This document shows, in pieces, positions 16,219 through 23,334 of a DNA stretch of 23,334 nt. The first letter of the stretch is position 1. Every line of letters begins with the position of its first letter. The position numbers and the translations under genes were made by a program. The notes beneath the pieces were generated by a model. That model worked only from the letters and a program-made list of their open reading frames with translations, had not been told where the DNA came from and did not search any database. Source of the stretch: an uncultured Bacteroides sp. (lineage in GTDB: Bacteria; Bacteroidota; Bacteroidia; Bacteroidales; Bacteroidaceae); the NCBI RefSeq assembly GCF_910586915.1, contig NZ_CAJULN010000042.1, forward strand, positions 1-23,334, in the 5' to 3' direction.

Positions 16219-16429
16219 TGATTATCCGCTATTTTCCCCTATCTGCCCAAATGGCACATTTACAACCTAACAATCAACTACTTACAGCGCATATATGCGC
16301 TGCATACAGGAAATATAGATGCTGGACGTAGCGCATATAGATGCTACAAATAGGACATATATGCGGTGAAAACAGGAGCTATATCTCCTGCAAATCGGTC
16401 ATCTGAAGAGAGAAAATAGCGGATAATCA
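16219..16429. repeat. 18-bp perfect inverted repeat enclosing array II
   Basis: TGATTATCCGCTATTTTC at 16219-16236 is the exact reverse complement of 16412-16429. The arms are 175 bp apart and enclose the 22-bp repeat array at 16287-16396. The unit looks like a small self-contained element of 211 bp. No open reading frame lies inside. Confidence 0.85.
16287..16396. repeat. Array of five degenerate 22-bp repeats (array II)
   Basis: Five consecutive 22-bp units start at 16287, 16309, 16331, 16353 and 16375. Position 1 is G, positions 6-9 are TATA and position 15 is T in all five. Dyads are centred between unit positions 7 and 8: a perfect 18-bp palindrome CAGCGCATATATGCGCTG (16285-16302), GTAGC-N10-GCTAC (16328-16347) and CAGGAG-N6-CTCCTG (16373-16390). 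The sequence differs from array I, but unit length, G start and dyad plan are the same. The function is unknown. Confidence 0.78.
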
Positions 16430-16433
16430 TAAA

Positions 16434-16479
16434 AAAGGTACGAAAAAACTGTGCTTTTCACAAATTCTTCGTACCTTTA
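16434..16479 (+). promoter_or_regulatory. pyrB promoter region with 11-bp inverted repeat
   Basis: TACCTTTA (16472-16479) is one base off the -7 consensus, 42 bp before the pyrB ATG. It overlaps the right arm of a perfect inverted repeat: AAAGGTACGAA (16434-16444) and TTCGTACCTTT (16468-16478), loop 23 bp. A dyad covering the -7 box could be an operator; alternatively its symmetry simply reflects two opposed -7-like boxes. Confidence 0.5.
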
Positions 16480-16521
16480 CACTCCGGTAAAACAAGTTCT
16501 ATCCACATAAAATATAACAAA

Positions 16522-17463
16522 ATGGAAAACAGAAGTTTAGTAACCATTGCCGAACATTCCAAAGAAAAAATCCTCTATATGCTCGAAATGGCGAAGCAGT
16601 TTGAAATGAACCCTAACCGCCGGTTACTGCAAGGAAAGGTTGTAGCAACCTTGTTCTTCGAACCTTCCACCCGTACCCGTCTGAGTTTTGAAACAGCAGC
16701 CAACCGTCTCGGTGCACGAGTTATCGGATTTACTGACCCCAAAGCGACCAGTTCTTCCAAAGGGGAAACTCTTAAAGACACGATTATGATGGTGAGCAAC
16801 TATGCAGACATTATCGTCATGCGACACTACCTTGAAGGAGCGGCACGATATGCCAGTGAAGTAGCTCCGGTGCCTATCGTCAACGCTGGAGACGGAGCCA
16901 ACCAGCACCCGTCACAAACAATGCTCGACCTCTACTCGATTTATAAAACGCAGGGGACATTAGAGAATCTGAATATCTTCTTAGTAGGCGATTTGAAATA
17001 CGGACGCACCGTGCACTCGTTACTGATGGCAATGCGCCACTTCAACCCCACTTTCCATTTTATCGCTCCCGAAGAGTTGAAAATGCCGGAAGAGTATAAA
17101 CTCTACTGCAAGACTCACCAGATAAAATACGTTGAACATACGGACTTCTCTGAAGAGATTATCGCCGATGCCGACATTTTGTATATGACCCGCGTACAAC
17201 GTGAACGTTTCACCGACCTAATGGAATATGAACGAGTGAAAAACGTATATATCCTCCGAAACAAGATGCTGGAAAATACCCGTCCGAACCTGCGTATATT
17301 GCACCCGTTGCCACGTGTCAACGAAATTGCTTATGACGTAGACGATAACCCGAAAGCATATTACTTCCAACAGGCACAAAACGGTCTGTATGCGCGCGAA
17401 GCAATTCTTTGCGATGTGTTAGGTATCACATTAGATGACGTTAAAAACGATATTTTATTATGA
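16522..17463 (+). CDS. pyrB: Aspartate carbamoyltransferase catalytic chain
   Basis: A 313-residue cytosolic enzyme joining carbamoyl phosphate and aspartate, the committed step of UMP synthesis. The carbamoyl-phosphate loop FFEPSTRTRLSFE (45-57), the 80s loop TSSSKGE (76-82) with K80, HPSQTMLDL (129-137) and the late loop LHPLPRVNEI give a clear identification. Length equals that of E. coli PyrB (about 310). Its stop overlaps the pyrI start by 4 bp (ATGA), so the chains are translated together, as expected for an allosteric catalytic-regulatory holoenzyme. The leader holds an inverted repeat over the likely promoter and, further up, a repeat array. No UTP-sensitive attenuator hairpin with a U-run is evident. 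Confidence 0.98.
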   Translation: MENRSLVTIAEHSKEKILYMLEMAKQFEMNPNRRLLQGKVVATLFFEPSTRTRLSFETAANRLGARVIGFTDPKATSSSKGETLKDTIMMVSNYADIIVMRHYLEGAARYASEVAPVPIVNAGDGANQHPSQTMLDLYSIYKTQGTLENLNIFLVGDLKYGRTVHSLLMAMRHFNPTFHFIAPEELKMPEEYKLYCKTHQIKYVEHTDFSEEIIADADILYMTRVQRERFTDLMEYERVKNVYILRNKMLENTRPNLRILHPLPRVNEIAYDVDDNPKAYYFQQAQNGLYAREAILCDVLGITLDDVKNDILL

Positions 17464-17921
17464 GCGAGAATAAACAAGAACTGCAAGTAGCCGCCCTGAA
17501 AAACGGGACGGTGATTGACCATATCCCATCTGAAAAGCTCTTTACTGTAGTACAACTGCTTGGTGTGGAGCAAATGAAAAGCAATATCACCATCGGATTT
17601 AATCTTGAAAGCAAAAAGTTAGGCAAGAAAGGTATTATAAAGATTGCCGACAAGTTTTTCTGCGATGAAGAGATTAACCGTATTTCGGTAGTCGCTCCCA
17701 ATGTGAAGTTAAATATCATCCGTAACTATGAAGTGGTGGAAAAAAAGGAAATAAAGATGCCGGATGAGCTTCGCGGAATTGTAAAATGCGCCAAACCGAA
17801 ATGTATCACTAACAATGAGCCGATGGCTACACTATTCCATGTGATAGACAAGGATAATTGCATTGTTAAATGTCATTATTGCGAGAAGGAACAGAAACGG
17901 GAAGATATCACTATTCTTTAA
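17460..17921 (+). CDS. pyrI: Aspartate carbamoyltransferase regulatory chain
   Basis: A 153-residue regulatory subunit. The N-terminal nucleotide effector domain contains GTVIDHIPSEKLFTV (16-30) and the family pattern TIGFNLESKKLGKKGIIK (44-61). The C-terminal zinc domain has the four cysteines C110, C115 (CAKPKC) and C138, C141 (CHYC), the same spacing as E. coli C109/C114/C138/C141. It binds CTP/ATP and bridges PyrB trimers. The ATG overlaps the pyrB stop. It is followed within 7 nt by the long inverted repeat at 17928-18049, which may end or stabilise the transcript. Confidence 0.97.
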   Translation: MSENKQELQVAALKNGTVIDHIPSEKLFTVVQLLGVEQMKSNITIGFNLESKKLGKKGIIKIADKFFCDEEINRISVVAPNVKLNIIRNYEVVEKKEIKMPDELRGIVKCAKPKCITNNEPMATLFHVIDKDNCIVKCHYCEKEQKREDITIL

Positions 17922-17927
17922 TTTTAC

Positions 17928-18049
17928 TCACCACAGAGGACACAGAGTCTCACAGAGTTCTTAATAATTCAATTATTGAACACATCGGTCAAATTACGGT
18001 TTTACCTATAAAAGAAAAACTCCGTGAGATTCTGTGTCCTCTGTAGTGA
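17928..18049. repeat. MITE-like 122-bp inverted repeat
   Basis: The arms are 32 bp (17928-17959 and 18018-18049) and match as reverse complements at 29 of 32 positions; the shared core is CACAGAGGACACAGA near the outer ends. Between the arms is AT-rich DNA with a small palindrome AATAATTCAATTATT. It lies between pyrI and the flavin reductase gene with only 6 and 12 bp to spare. It contains no transposase. RNA across it would fold into one long hairpin. Confidence 0.8.
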
Positions 18050-18061
18050 AAAAATATACTT

Positions 18062-18628
18062 ATGAAACAAGACTGGAAACCAGGAACCATGATTTATCCG
18101 TTGCCGGCTGTATTGGTCAGTTGCGGTAAGGAAGAGAGTGAATATAACATTGTCACGATAGCATGGACAGGTACGATTTGCACAAACCCGCCTATGTGTT
18201 ATATATCCGTACGCCCGGAACGGCATTCATACGAAATTATCAAGCGGAATATGGAGTTTGTCATTAATCTGACCACGAAAGATATGGCTTTTGCCACCGA
18301 CTGGTGCGGAGTACGTTCGGGGCGCGATTATCATAAGTTTAAAGAGATGAAACTCACTCCGGGTCGATGTACGGTGGTAAATGCGCCGTTGATTGAAGAA
18401 TCTCCCCTTTGCATCGAATGCCGTGTGAAGGAAATTATTTCTCTCGGTTCACATGATATGTTTATCGCAGATGTTGTGAATGTACGCGCCGACGACCAAT
18501 ACCTGAATCCCGAAACCGGAAAGTTTGAACTGGCAGAAGCCAATCCATTGGTCTATGTGCATGGCGGGTATTATGATTTGGGAGAGAAAATCGGTAAATT
18601 CGGCTGGAGTGTAGAAAAGAAAAAATAA
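18062..18628 (+). CDS. Flavin reductase family protein (FMN-binding split barrel)
   Basis: A 188-residue cytosolic protein. MIYPLPAVLVSCG (10-22), NIVTIAWTGTICTNPPMCYISVRPERHSYEII (29-60), EFVINL (65-70) and SPLCIECRV (114-122) fit the flavin reductase-like FMN-binding split-barrel family. Such proteins bind FMN and either reduce free flavin with NAD(P)H or act as small redox proteins; the physiological substrate here is unknown. C79 of DWCGV and further cysteines are visible, but no metal motif is. It starts 12 bp after the inverted repeat, and the outer-membrane protein gene follows after 6 nt, so the two are probably co-transcribed. A functional link to pyrBI is not obvious. Confidence 0.9.
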   Translation: MKQDWKPGTMIYPLPAVLVSCGKEESEYNIVTIAWTGTICTNPPMCYISVRPERHSYEIIKRNMEFVINLTTKDMAFATDWCGVRSGRDYHKFKEMKLTPGRCTVVNAPLIEESPLCIECRVKEIISLGSHDMFIADVVNVRADDQYLNPETGKFELAEANPLVYVHGGYYDLGEKIGKFGWSVEKKK

Positions 18629-18634
18629 ATAATC

Positions 18635-19366
18635 ATGTTGCGTAAACTTTTTCTTCTCGGTTCGTTGACTATGAGTTGCCTGGTTTTAGCGCAAAACCAT
18701 AAAGCGAATAGAATAGACCGCCCCAATACCAGAAAAATCAATTTCGGTATCAAAGCAGGATTCAACTCCTCTATGTTTATGGTTTCCGAATTGAAGATTA
18801 AGGACGCAACAATCAGCCAAATACAGAATAACTATAAAATCGGTTACTTCGGCGCTCTTTTCATGCGCATCAATATGAAGAAGCACTTCATTCAGCCGGA
18901 AGTATCCTATAATGTAGCCAAATGTGAAATAACTTTCGACAAATTAGGTTCACAGCATCCTGCCATTGAGCCGGACTATGCCTCGGTACTGTCCATGTTG
19001 CACAGCATTGACTTTCCCGCTCTATACGGATACAATGTGGTGAAGAAAGGGCCGTATGGTATGTCTATCTTTGCAGGTCCGAAACTCCGCTATTTATGGG
19101 GAAAACAAAACAAAATCACTTTTAAAAACTTCGACCAAAAAGGAATTCACGAAAAACTGCATCCCTTCAATATCAGTGCTGTGGTCGGTGTAGGTGTGAG
19201 CATCTCCCGCATCTTCTTCGATTTCCGTTACGAGCAGGGTGTAGGAAATATTTCGAAATCCATCGTATATGACAACATCAATTCTGATGGCAGCACAGAA
19301 ACCAGTCCTATCATTTTCCGACGCCGAGACAGTGCGTTGAGTTTTTCGTTAGGATTCATTCTTTAG
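18635..19366 (+). CDS. PorT-like outer-membrane beta-barrel protein
   Basis: A 243-residue protein with a signal peptide (MLRKLFLLGSLTMSCLVLA, cleavage before Q20). An alternating hydrophobic-strand pattern starts at INFGIKAGFNSSMF (about 35-48). Typical barrel strands are IQPEVSYNVAKCEI, IDFPALYGYNV, MSIFAGPKLRYLWG, ISAVVGVGVSISRIFFDFRYEQGVGN and a C-terminal LSFSLGFIL. This is the layout of Bacteroidetes outer-membrane beta-barrel (PorT/OMP_b-brl) proteins of about 200-240 residues. The role is unknown. It is 6 nt downstream of the flavin reductase gene and is followed by the glyA promoter. No intrinsic terminator is evident after its stop. Confidence 0.87.
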   Translation: MLRKLFLLGSLTMSCLVLAQNHKANRIDRPNTRKINFGIKAGFNSSMFMVSELKIKDATISQIQNNYKIGYFGALFMRINMKKHFIQPEVSYNVAKCEITFDKLGSQHPAIEPDYASVLSMLHSIDFPALYGYNVVKKGPYGMSIFAGPKLRYLWGKQNKITFKNFDQKGIHEKLHPFNISAVVGVGVSISRIFFDFRYEQGVGNISKSIVYDNINSDGSTETSPIIFRRRDSALSFSLGFIL

Positions 19367-19440
19367 AAATAAAATATCATTAAATCGCGCCTTTTACTAA
19401 CATTTTTCTTATGTTCTCTTCATTCTTTATTTTATTTGAT

Positions 19441-19448
19441 TAACTTTG
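19441..19448 (+). promoter_or_regulatory. glyA -7 box
   Basis: TAACTTTG (19441-19448) is an exact TAnnTTTG, 48 bp before the glyA ATG. The same octamer precedes fhs. No good -33 TTTG is at the normal distance; a TTTG at 19435-19438 is too close. Confidence 0.55.
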
Positions 19449-19496
19449 TGCGTTTAAAATAGGTATCTCGAATTAAAAATTTAATCTTATAAAAGA

Positions 19497-20777
19497 ATGA
19501 AAAGAGACGACTTAATTTTCGACATCATCGAAAAAGAGCATCAACGCCAGTTGAAAGGCATCGAGCTGATTGCATCTGAAAACTTTGTAAGCGACCAAGT
19601 AATGCAGGCAATGGGGTCTTGCCTGACTAACAAGTACGCAGAAGGTTATCCGGGCAAACGCTATTATGGAGGTTGCGAAGTGGTAGACCAAAGCGAACAA
19701 ATTGCCATCAACCGCTTGAAGGAAATCTTCGGTGCCGAATGGGCAAACGTACAGCCGCACTCAGGAGCACAAGCAAATGCAGCAGTTTTCTTAGCAGTCT
19801 TGAACCCGGGTGACAAATTTATGGGATTGAACTTGGCACACGGCGGACACCTTTCTCACGGTTCATTAGTAAATACTTCGGGAATTATCTATACTCCTTG
19901 CGAATATAACTTGAACAAAGAAACGGGACGTGTTGACTACGACCAGATGGAAGAAGTCGCTCTGCGCGAGAAACCGAAAATGATTATCAGTGGAGGTTCC
20001 GCTTACTCCCGTGAATGGGATTACAAGCGTATGCGTGAAATTGCTGACAAAGTAGGTGCTATCCTAATGATTGATATGGCTCACCCTGCCGGTCTGATTG
20101 CCGCCGGAGTACTCGATAATCCGGTTAAATATGCACATATCGTCACTTCTACTACACATAAAACACTTCGTGGACCTCGTGGTGGTGTCATCATGATGGG
20201 TAAAGACTTCCCCAACCCGTGGGGTAAGAAAACCCCGAAGGGAGAAATCAAAATGATGTCTCAATTATTAGATTCTGCCGTATTCCCTGGTATCCAAGGC
20301 GGACCGTTGGAACACGTAATTGCCGCTAAGGCAGTGGCTTTCGGCGAAATCCTGCAACCTGAATTCAAGGAATATGCGAAACAAGTACAAAAGAATGCGG
20401 CTGTACTCGCACAGGCTCTTGTAGACCGTGGTTTTACAATCGTTTCCGGTGGTACAGACAACCATTCTATGTTGGTAGACTTGCGTGGAAAGTATCCTGA
20501 ACTGACAGGTAAAGTAGCAGAAAAAGCATTGGTTTCTGCAGACATTACCGTTAACAAAAATATGGTTCCGTTTGACAGCCGTTCGGCTTTTCAGACTTCC
20601 GGTATCCGTTTAGGTACTCCTGCCATTACAACTCGCGGTGCTAAGGAAGACTTGATGCTTGAAATCGCTGAAATGATTGAAACTGTATTGTCTAACGTAG
20701 AAAATGAAGAGGTTATTGCACAAGTACGTGCCCGTGTCAATGAAACTATGAAGAAATATCCTCTATTTGCTTATTAA
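19497..20777 (+). CDS. glyA: Serine hydroxymethyltransferase
   Basis: A 426-residue PLP enzyme converting serine and tetrahydrofolate to glycine and 5,10-methylene-tetrahydrofolate. It has all family landmarks: ELIASENFVS (23-32), NKYAEGYPGKRYYGG (45-59), QPHSGAQAN (86-94), LAHGGHLSHG (113-122), IDMAHPAGL (192-200) and the PLP-lysine motif STTHKTLRGPRGG with K222. The C-terminal folate-site region (FQTSGIRLGTPAITTRG) is intact. Length is normal (417-427). It has its own -7 box and terminator. It converges with fhs, so neighbouring genes supply one-carbon tetrahydrofolate units from serine and from formate. Confidence 0.98.
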   Translation: MKRDDLIFDIIEKEHQRQLKGIELIASENFVSDQVMQAMGSCLTNKYAEGYPGKRYYGGCEVVDQSEQIAINRLKEIFGAEWANVQPHSGAQANAAVFLAVLNPGDKFMGLNLAHGGHLSHGSLVNTSGIIYTPCEYNLNKETGRVDYDQMEEVALREKPKMIISGGSAYSREWDYKRMREIADKVGAILMIDMAHPAGLIAAGVLDNPVKYAHIVTSTTHKTLRGPRGGVIMMGKDFPNPWGKKTPKGEIKMMSQLLDSAVFPGIQGGPLEHVIAAKAVAFGEILQPEFKEYAKQVQKNAAVLAQALVDRGFTIVSGGTDNHSMLVDLRGKYPELTGKVAEKALVSADITVNKNMVPFDSRSAFQTSGIRLGTPAITTRGAKEDLMLEIAEMIETVLSNVENEEVIAQVRARVNETMKKYPLFAY

Positions 20778-20839
20778 TAAACACTTCTTTTTTATTCTAT
20801 AATCACTTATTGAAGCAATCAGAGTAATTTATACTTGAT

Positions 20840-20882
20840 AAAAGTCTGTTCTTTGTGAAAAGGGCAGACTTTTCTATTTTTT
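20840..20882 (+). terminator. glyA intrinsic terminator
   Basis: AAAAGTCTG (20840-20848) pairs with CAGACTTTT (20865-20873), with further pairing inside (TTCTTT with AAAGG). A T-rich tract follows at 20876-20882. It is 63 nt past the glyA stop. Confidence 0.85.
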
Positions 20883-21020
20883 AACCTGTTCCAACCGAAC
20901 TATCTGTCAAAGAATCCTGTTATTTATATTAAAAATATCTCTTCAAAAAATAACCTCTATCGTACGGTACATCAGAAGGGAGATAACAAAAAAGATGTGC
21001 CGGACTCTATATATAAGCAA
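20883..21020. other. glyA-fhs intergenic spacer
   Basis: The central part of the 307-bp convergent gap between two terminator hairpins. It is AT-rich. I see no gene, RNA or repeat beyond a small CGTACG palindrome near 20961. Confidence 0.6.
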
Positions 21021-21058
21021 CCCCGTCTTTCCTTATCTGCTTATAAGAAAAGACGGGG
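21021..21058. terminator. Hairpin between convergent glyA and fhs, probable fhs terminator
   Basis: CCCCGTCTTT (21021-21030) pairs with AAAGACGGGG (21049-21058), and CTTAT (21032-21036) pairs with ATAAG (21043-21047), leaving one mismatch. It is very stable. On the minus strand it is followed by TTGCTTATATAT, on the plus strand by ATTTTAAA; neither is an ideal U-tract, but position and strength suggest a terminator for fhs, perhaps in both directions. Confidence 0.7.
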
Positions 21059-21084
21059 ATTTTAAACAAGTAATGGGAAATCTA

Positions 21085-22752
21085 CTAACTCAGTCCTTCG
21101 ATTTCTCCATCCACAATATCAATGTGCAATGCTTGCGGCTCTTTCGGCAATCCAGGCATACGAAGAATCTCTCCTGCTATCGCCACAATCATTTCCGCAC
21201 CGTTATTGATAACAATATCTTTGATATGGAATTCGAAATTATCTACTGCACCGTAAAGTTTGGGATCGGCAGAGAATGAATATTGTGTCTTGGCAATGCA
21301 GACGGGATAATGGGAGATTCCCATTTTCTCAATCAACTTGATACGGTTGCGTGCAACATTACTGTAAGTAATGACACTCGCACCGTAGATATTGGTAGCC
21401 ACCTTTTCAATCTTCTGCTCGATGCTGTCTTCTTCTTTATATGTATAACGCAAAGGTTCGGAAGGTTTACTTTCGATGGTATCCACTACCAGACGTGCCA
21501 TATCCATTGCACCCTCTCCTCCTTCACTGAAGGCGTTGTTGATGGTAAAGCCCACTCCGAGTTGCTCGCAATGTGCGCGAAGCAATTCCATTTCTTCATC
21601 CGTATCGGCAGCAAACTTATTGAAAGCTACAATCACTGTCTGTCCAAAAGAACGGAGATTGCGGACGTGCTTGTCGAGGTTGCGTAATCCTTCTTTCAAT
21701 CCTTCCATATTCGGTTCCTTGATGCGGTCGAGGCTGACACCACCATGCATTTTCAATCCCTGCGCAGTGGCAACAATTACTGTCAAACGTGGTTGGAGTC
21801 CGCTTTTCCGGCATTTGATATTATAGAACTTCTCCGCACCGAGGTCAGCACCGAATCCGGCTTCCGTTATCACGTAGTCACTGAAAGACATAGCCAATTT
21901 GGTAGCTAAAATAGAGTTGCAACCGTGGGCGATATTGGCAAACGGGCCGCCGTGTACGAATGCGGCAGTACCTTCCGTTGTCTGAACGAGATTGGGATGA
22001 ACAGCATCTTTCAACAATACGGTAATGGCTCCTGCCACTCCCAAATCTTTGACTGTAAAAGGCTTGTCATCAAAAGTAAAGCCAAGCAGGATATTTTCGA
22101 TACGACGACGCAAGTCGTCCACATCCTTAGCCAAACAAAGAATTGCCATAAGTTCCGAAGCAGGCGTAATATCGAAACCGGACTCTTGTGTGATACCGTT
22201 CGACTTCGGCCCCAAGCCGACAACGATACTACGCAATGAACGGTCGTTCACATCAAGCACACGCCGCCAAAGAATCTCCTTCAGTCCGAAACCTTTTGCC
22301 TGGTTCTGATACAGATAATTATCCAACAGGGCGGAAATCATATTGTGAGCAGAAGTAATGGCATGAAAGTCGCCGGTGAAATGGAGATTGATTTTTTCCA
22401 TCGGCAGTACTTGTGCATAGCCGCCACCTGCTGCTCCCCCCTTCATACCGAAGCATGGGCCAAGAGAAGGTTCGCGAAGCGCAACAACCGCTTTCTTTCC
22501 AATTTTGTTAAGCCCCAAGGCAAGGCCGATGGAAACTGTAGTTTTACCGATACCCGCTTTTGTGGCTGTGATGGCAGTCACCAAAATAAGATTACTTTTC
22601 TTTACTTTCTCTTCATCAATCAATTGTTCGGGGATTTTGGCGATATAACGACCATAATTTTCAACTTCTTCACGAGGAATTCCGATACTTTCGGCAACCT
22701 GCTTTACTTTTTTCAACTCAATGCTGCGAGCTATTTCTATGTCTGATTTCAT
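21085..22752 (-). CDS. fhs: Formate-tetrahydrofolate ligase
   Basis: A 555-residue cytosolic enzyme making 10-formyl-tetrahydrofolate from formate, ATP and tetrahydrofolate. Landmarks are the ATP loop AITATKAGIGKTTVSIGLA, the REPSLGPCFGMKGGAAGGGYAQVLPM segment, FTGDFHAITSAHN, LDVNDRSLR, FVHGGPFANIAHGCNS and TEAGFGADLGAEKF, all intact. The frame stays open upstream to an ATG at 22881, but I choose the ATG at 22752. The protein from there (MKSDIEIARSIELKKV) has the usual N-terminus and family length (about 555-560), and the -7 box at 22783-22790 lies between the two starts. It converges with glyA, which also feeds tetrahydrofolate one-carbon pools. Confidence 0.97.
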   Translation of the reverse strand: MKSDIEIARSIELKKVKQVAESIGIPREEVENYGRYIAKIPEQLIDEEKVKKSNLILVTAITATKAGIGKTTVSIGLALGLNKIGKKAVVALREPSLGPCFGMKGGAAGGGYAQVLPMEKINLHFTGDFHAITSAHNMISALLDNYLYQNQAKGFGLKEILWRRVLDVNDRSLRSIVVGLGPKSNGITQESGFDITPASELMAILCLAKDVDDLRRRIENILLGFTFDDKPFTVKDLGVAGAITVLLKDAVHPNLVQTTEGTAAFVHGGPFANIAHGCNSILATKLAMSFSDYVITEAGFGADLGAEKFYNIKCRKSGLQPRLTVIVATAQGLKMHGGVSLDRIKEPNMEGLKEGLRNLDKHVRNLRSFGQTVIVAFNKFAADTDEEMELLRAHCEQLGVGFTINNAFSEGGEGAMDMARLVVDTIESKPSEPLRYTYKEEDSIEQKIEKVATNIYGASVITYSNVARNRIKLIEKMGISHYPVCIAKTQYSFSADPKLYGAVDNFEFHIKDIVINNGAEMIVAIAGEILRMPGLPKEPQALHIDIVDGEIEGLS

Positions 22753-22782
22753 ATAGAATATAGTTATTTTATTTTGAATGTG

Positions 22783-22814
22783 CAAAGTTAGCGATAAAAA
22801 GTGATAAATGGAAA
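22783..22814 (-). promoter_or_regulatory. fhs promoter (Bacteroides type)
   Basis: The minus strand has TAACTTTG (22790-22783), an exact TAnnTTTG. TTTC (22814-22811) lies 20 bp upstream, the same arrangement as at prs. It is 30 bp from the chosen fhs ATG and supports that start. Confidence 0.65.
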
Positions 22815-22880
22815 TACCGGGTAAAGTCTTTGATAGATAGGCAAAACGATGAAGTTGAAAAATGCTACAATAGGCTTCCA

Positions 22881-23113
22881 AAGTCAGCCCGAAGTCAGCT
22901 TAGGACTTCGCTACGTTACCTATCCGTTACCATGCGGAATACGGTTTATCCTCCCGCTTGCAGAATGACGAAGGTAGCTATTTTATAGTGAGTTACCAAC
23001 ATCTCACACAAAAATAATCCGCCTCTGACAAAGATTGCGCCGTTCCTCCGTGTTTTGCGTACCGACGATGGACTCTCCACCGACTAATTTTGAACCTAAA
23101 AAAATTAAGGACG
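22881..23113. other. Putative end of an integrated element with recombinase-site-like repeats
   Basis: A gene-free stretch between the fhs promoter and the recombinase start. AAGTCAGC occurs at 22881 and 22892 (11 bp apart). GTTACC occurs at 22915, 22926 (11 bp apart) and 22992 (66 bp further on). GAAGTC-N7-GACTTC forms a small dyad at 22891-22909. Such helically phased short repeats beside a tyrosine recombinase gene resemble arm-type recombinase or excisionase sites. The exact attachment core cannot be placed without an empty-site sequence. Confidence 0.45.
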
Positions 23114-23334
23114 ATGAAGAGTACATTTTCAGTTATCTATTACCTGAAACGTCAGGTAGTGAAAAAGGACGGGACAGTGCCCGTCATGGGACGCATAACG
23201 GTGGACGGCAGCCAGACGCAGTTCAGCTGCAAACTGACCGTCGATCCCAAGCTGTGGGACACCAAAGGGGGACGTGTCACGGGCAGAAGCACGGCGGCAC
23301 TCGAAACGAACCGTATGCTTGACAAGATGCGGGT
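23114..23334 (+). CDS. Tyrosine recombinase/integrase, N-terminal part (runs off window)
   Basis: The first 73 codons of a plus-strand gene cut by the window edge. MKSTFSVIYYLKRQVVKKDG, then VPVMGRITVDG, CKLTVDPKLWD and TGRSTAALETNRMLDKMR, is the arm-DNA-binding N-terminal domain typical of Bacteroides tyrosine recombinases carried by conjugative or mobilisable transposons. It is not IntDOT as I remember it. The catalytic R-H-R-Y residues lie beyond the window. The base composition is visibly more GC-rich than neighbouring host genes, which fits foreign origin. The ATG at 23114 gives the full family N-terminus; the other long frame overlapping here is a shadow. Confidence 0.85.
   Translation, partial: MKSTFSVIYYLKRQVVKKDGTVPVMGRITVDGSQTQFSCKLTVDPKLWDTKGGRVTGRSTAALETNRMLDKMR

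Noticed and set aside
20883..21020. Riboswitch or small RNA between glyA and fhs
   Set aside because: Only convergent terminators and AT-rich spacer are seen, with no conserved fold or promoter-like boxes that I can support.
22753..22881. N-terminal extension of fhs to the ATG at 22881
   Set aside because: The extra 43 residues are not family-like, and the -7/-33 promoter lies inside this stretch, so the start at 22752 is preferred.

Overview
The window looks like chromosome of a Bacteroides species of the B. thetaiotaomicron/ovatus type. The evidence is Bacteroidales core genes (kdsB, PBP1a, pyrBI, glyA, fhs), -7 boxes of the Bacteroides form TAnnTTTG in front of several genes, few Shine-Dalgarno sequences, and AT-rich intergenic DNA. 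Everything is read from sequence and remembered family motifs; no search was run.

Layout. (1) Positions 1 to about 1775 are a minus-strand block of accessory, phage-like DNA: a frameshifted KOW-like gene, two small hypothetical genes and a 66-codon KilA-C antirepressor tail that stops abruptly at a perfect 14-bp terminator hairpin. (2) 1844-8418, minus strand: an apparent three-gene operon of a 1439-residue double-module sensor kinase, a response regulator and an AbgT-family transporter. (3) prs reads right from 8600. It converges on a secreted 14-unit MORN-repeat protein across a 370-bp intergenic region holding a phased 22-bp repeat array. (4) 11164-15927, minus strand: PBP1a, folK-like, kdsB and an M16 peptidase homologue without its zinc motif, tightly packed. 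(5) A 594-bp intergenic region before pyrB holds a second 22-bp phased array inside an 18-bp inverted repeat, then an 11-bp inverted repeat over the likely pyrB promoter. (6) pyrB-pyrI overlap by 4 bp. A MITE-like 122-bp inverted repeat follows, then a flavin reductase and a PorT-like outer-membrane protein. (7) glyA and fhs converge; both serve tetrahydrofolate one-carbon metabolism. (8) The right edge carries the first 73 codons of a tyrosine recombinase in visibly GC-richer DNA, preceded by short direct repeats spaced 11 bp: the end of an integrated element.

The most interesting points are the sensor kinase and the two intergenic arrays. The kinase's first half keeps the ATP-binding motifs but seems to lack the phosphorylatable His. 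Its second half keeps a His-Glu motif but has degenerate ATP-binding motifs and begins with its own lipoprotein-like signal. The two arrays are each built of exactly 22-bp units containing dyads, so the centres repeat about every two helical turns.
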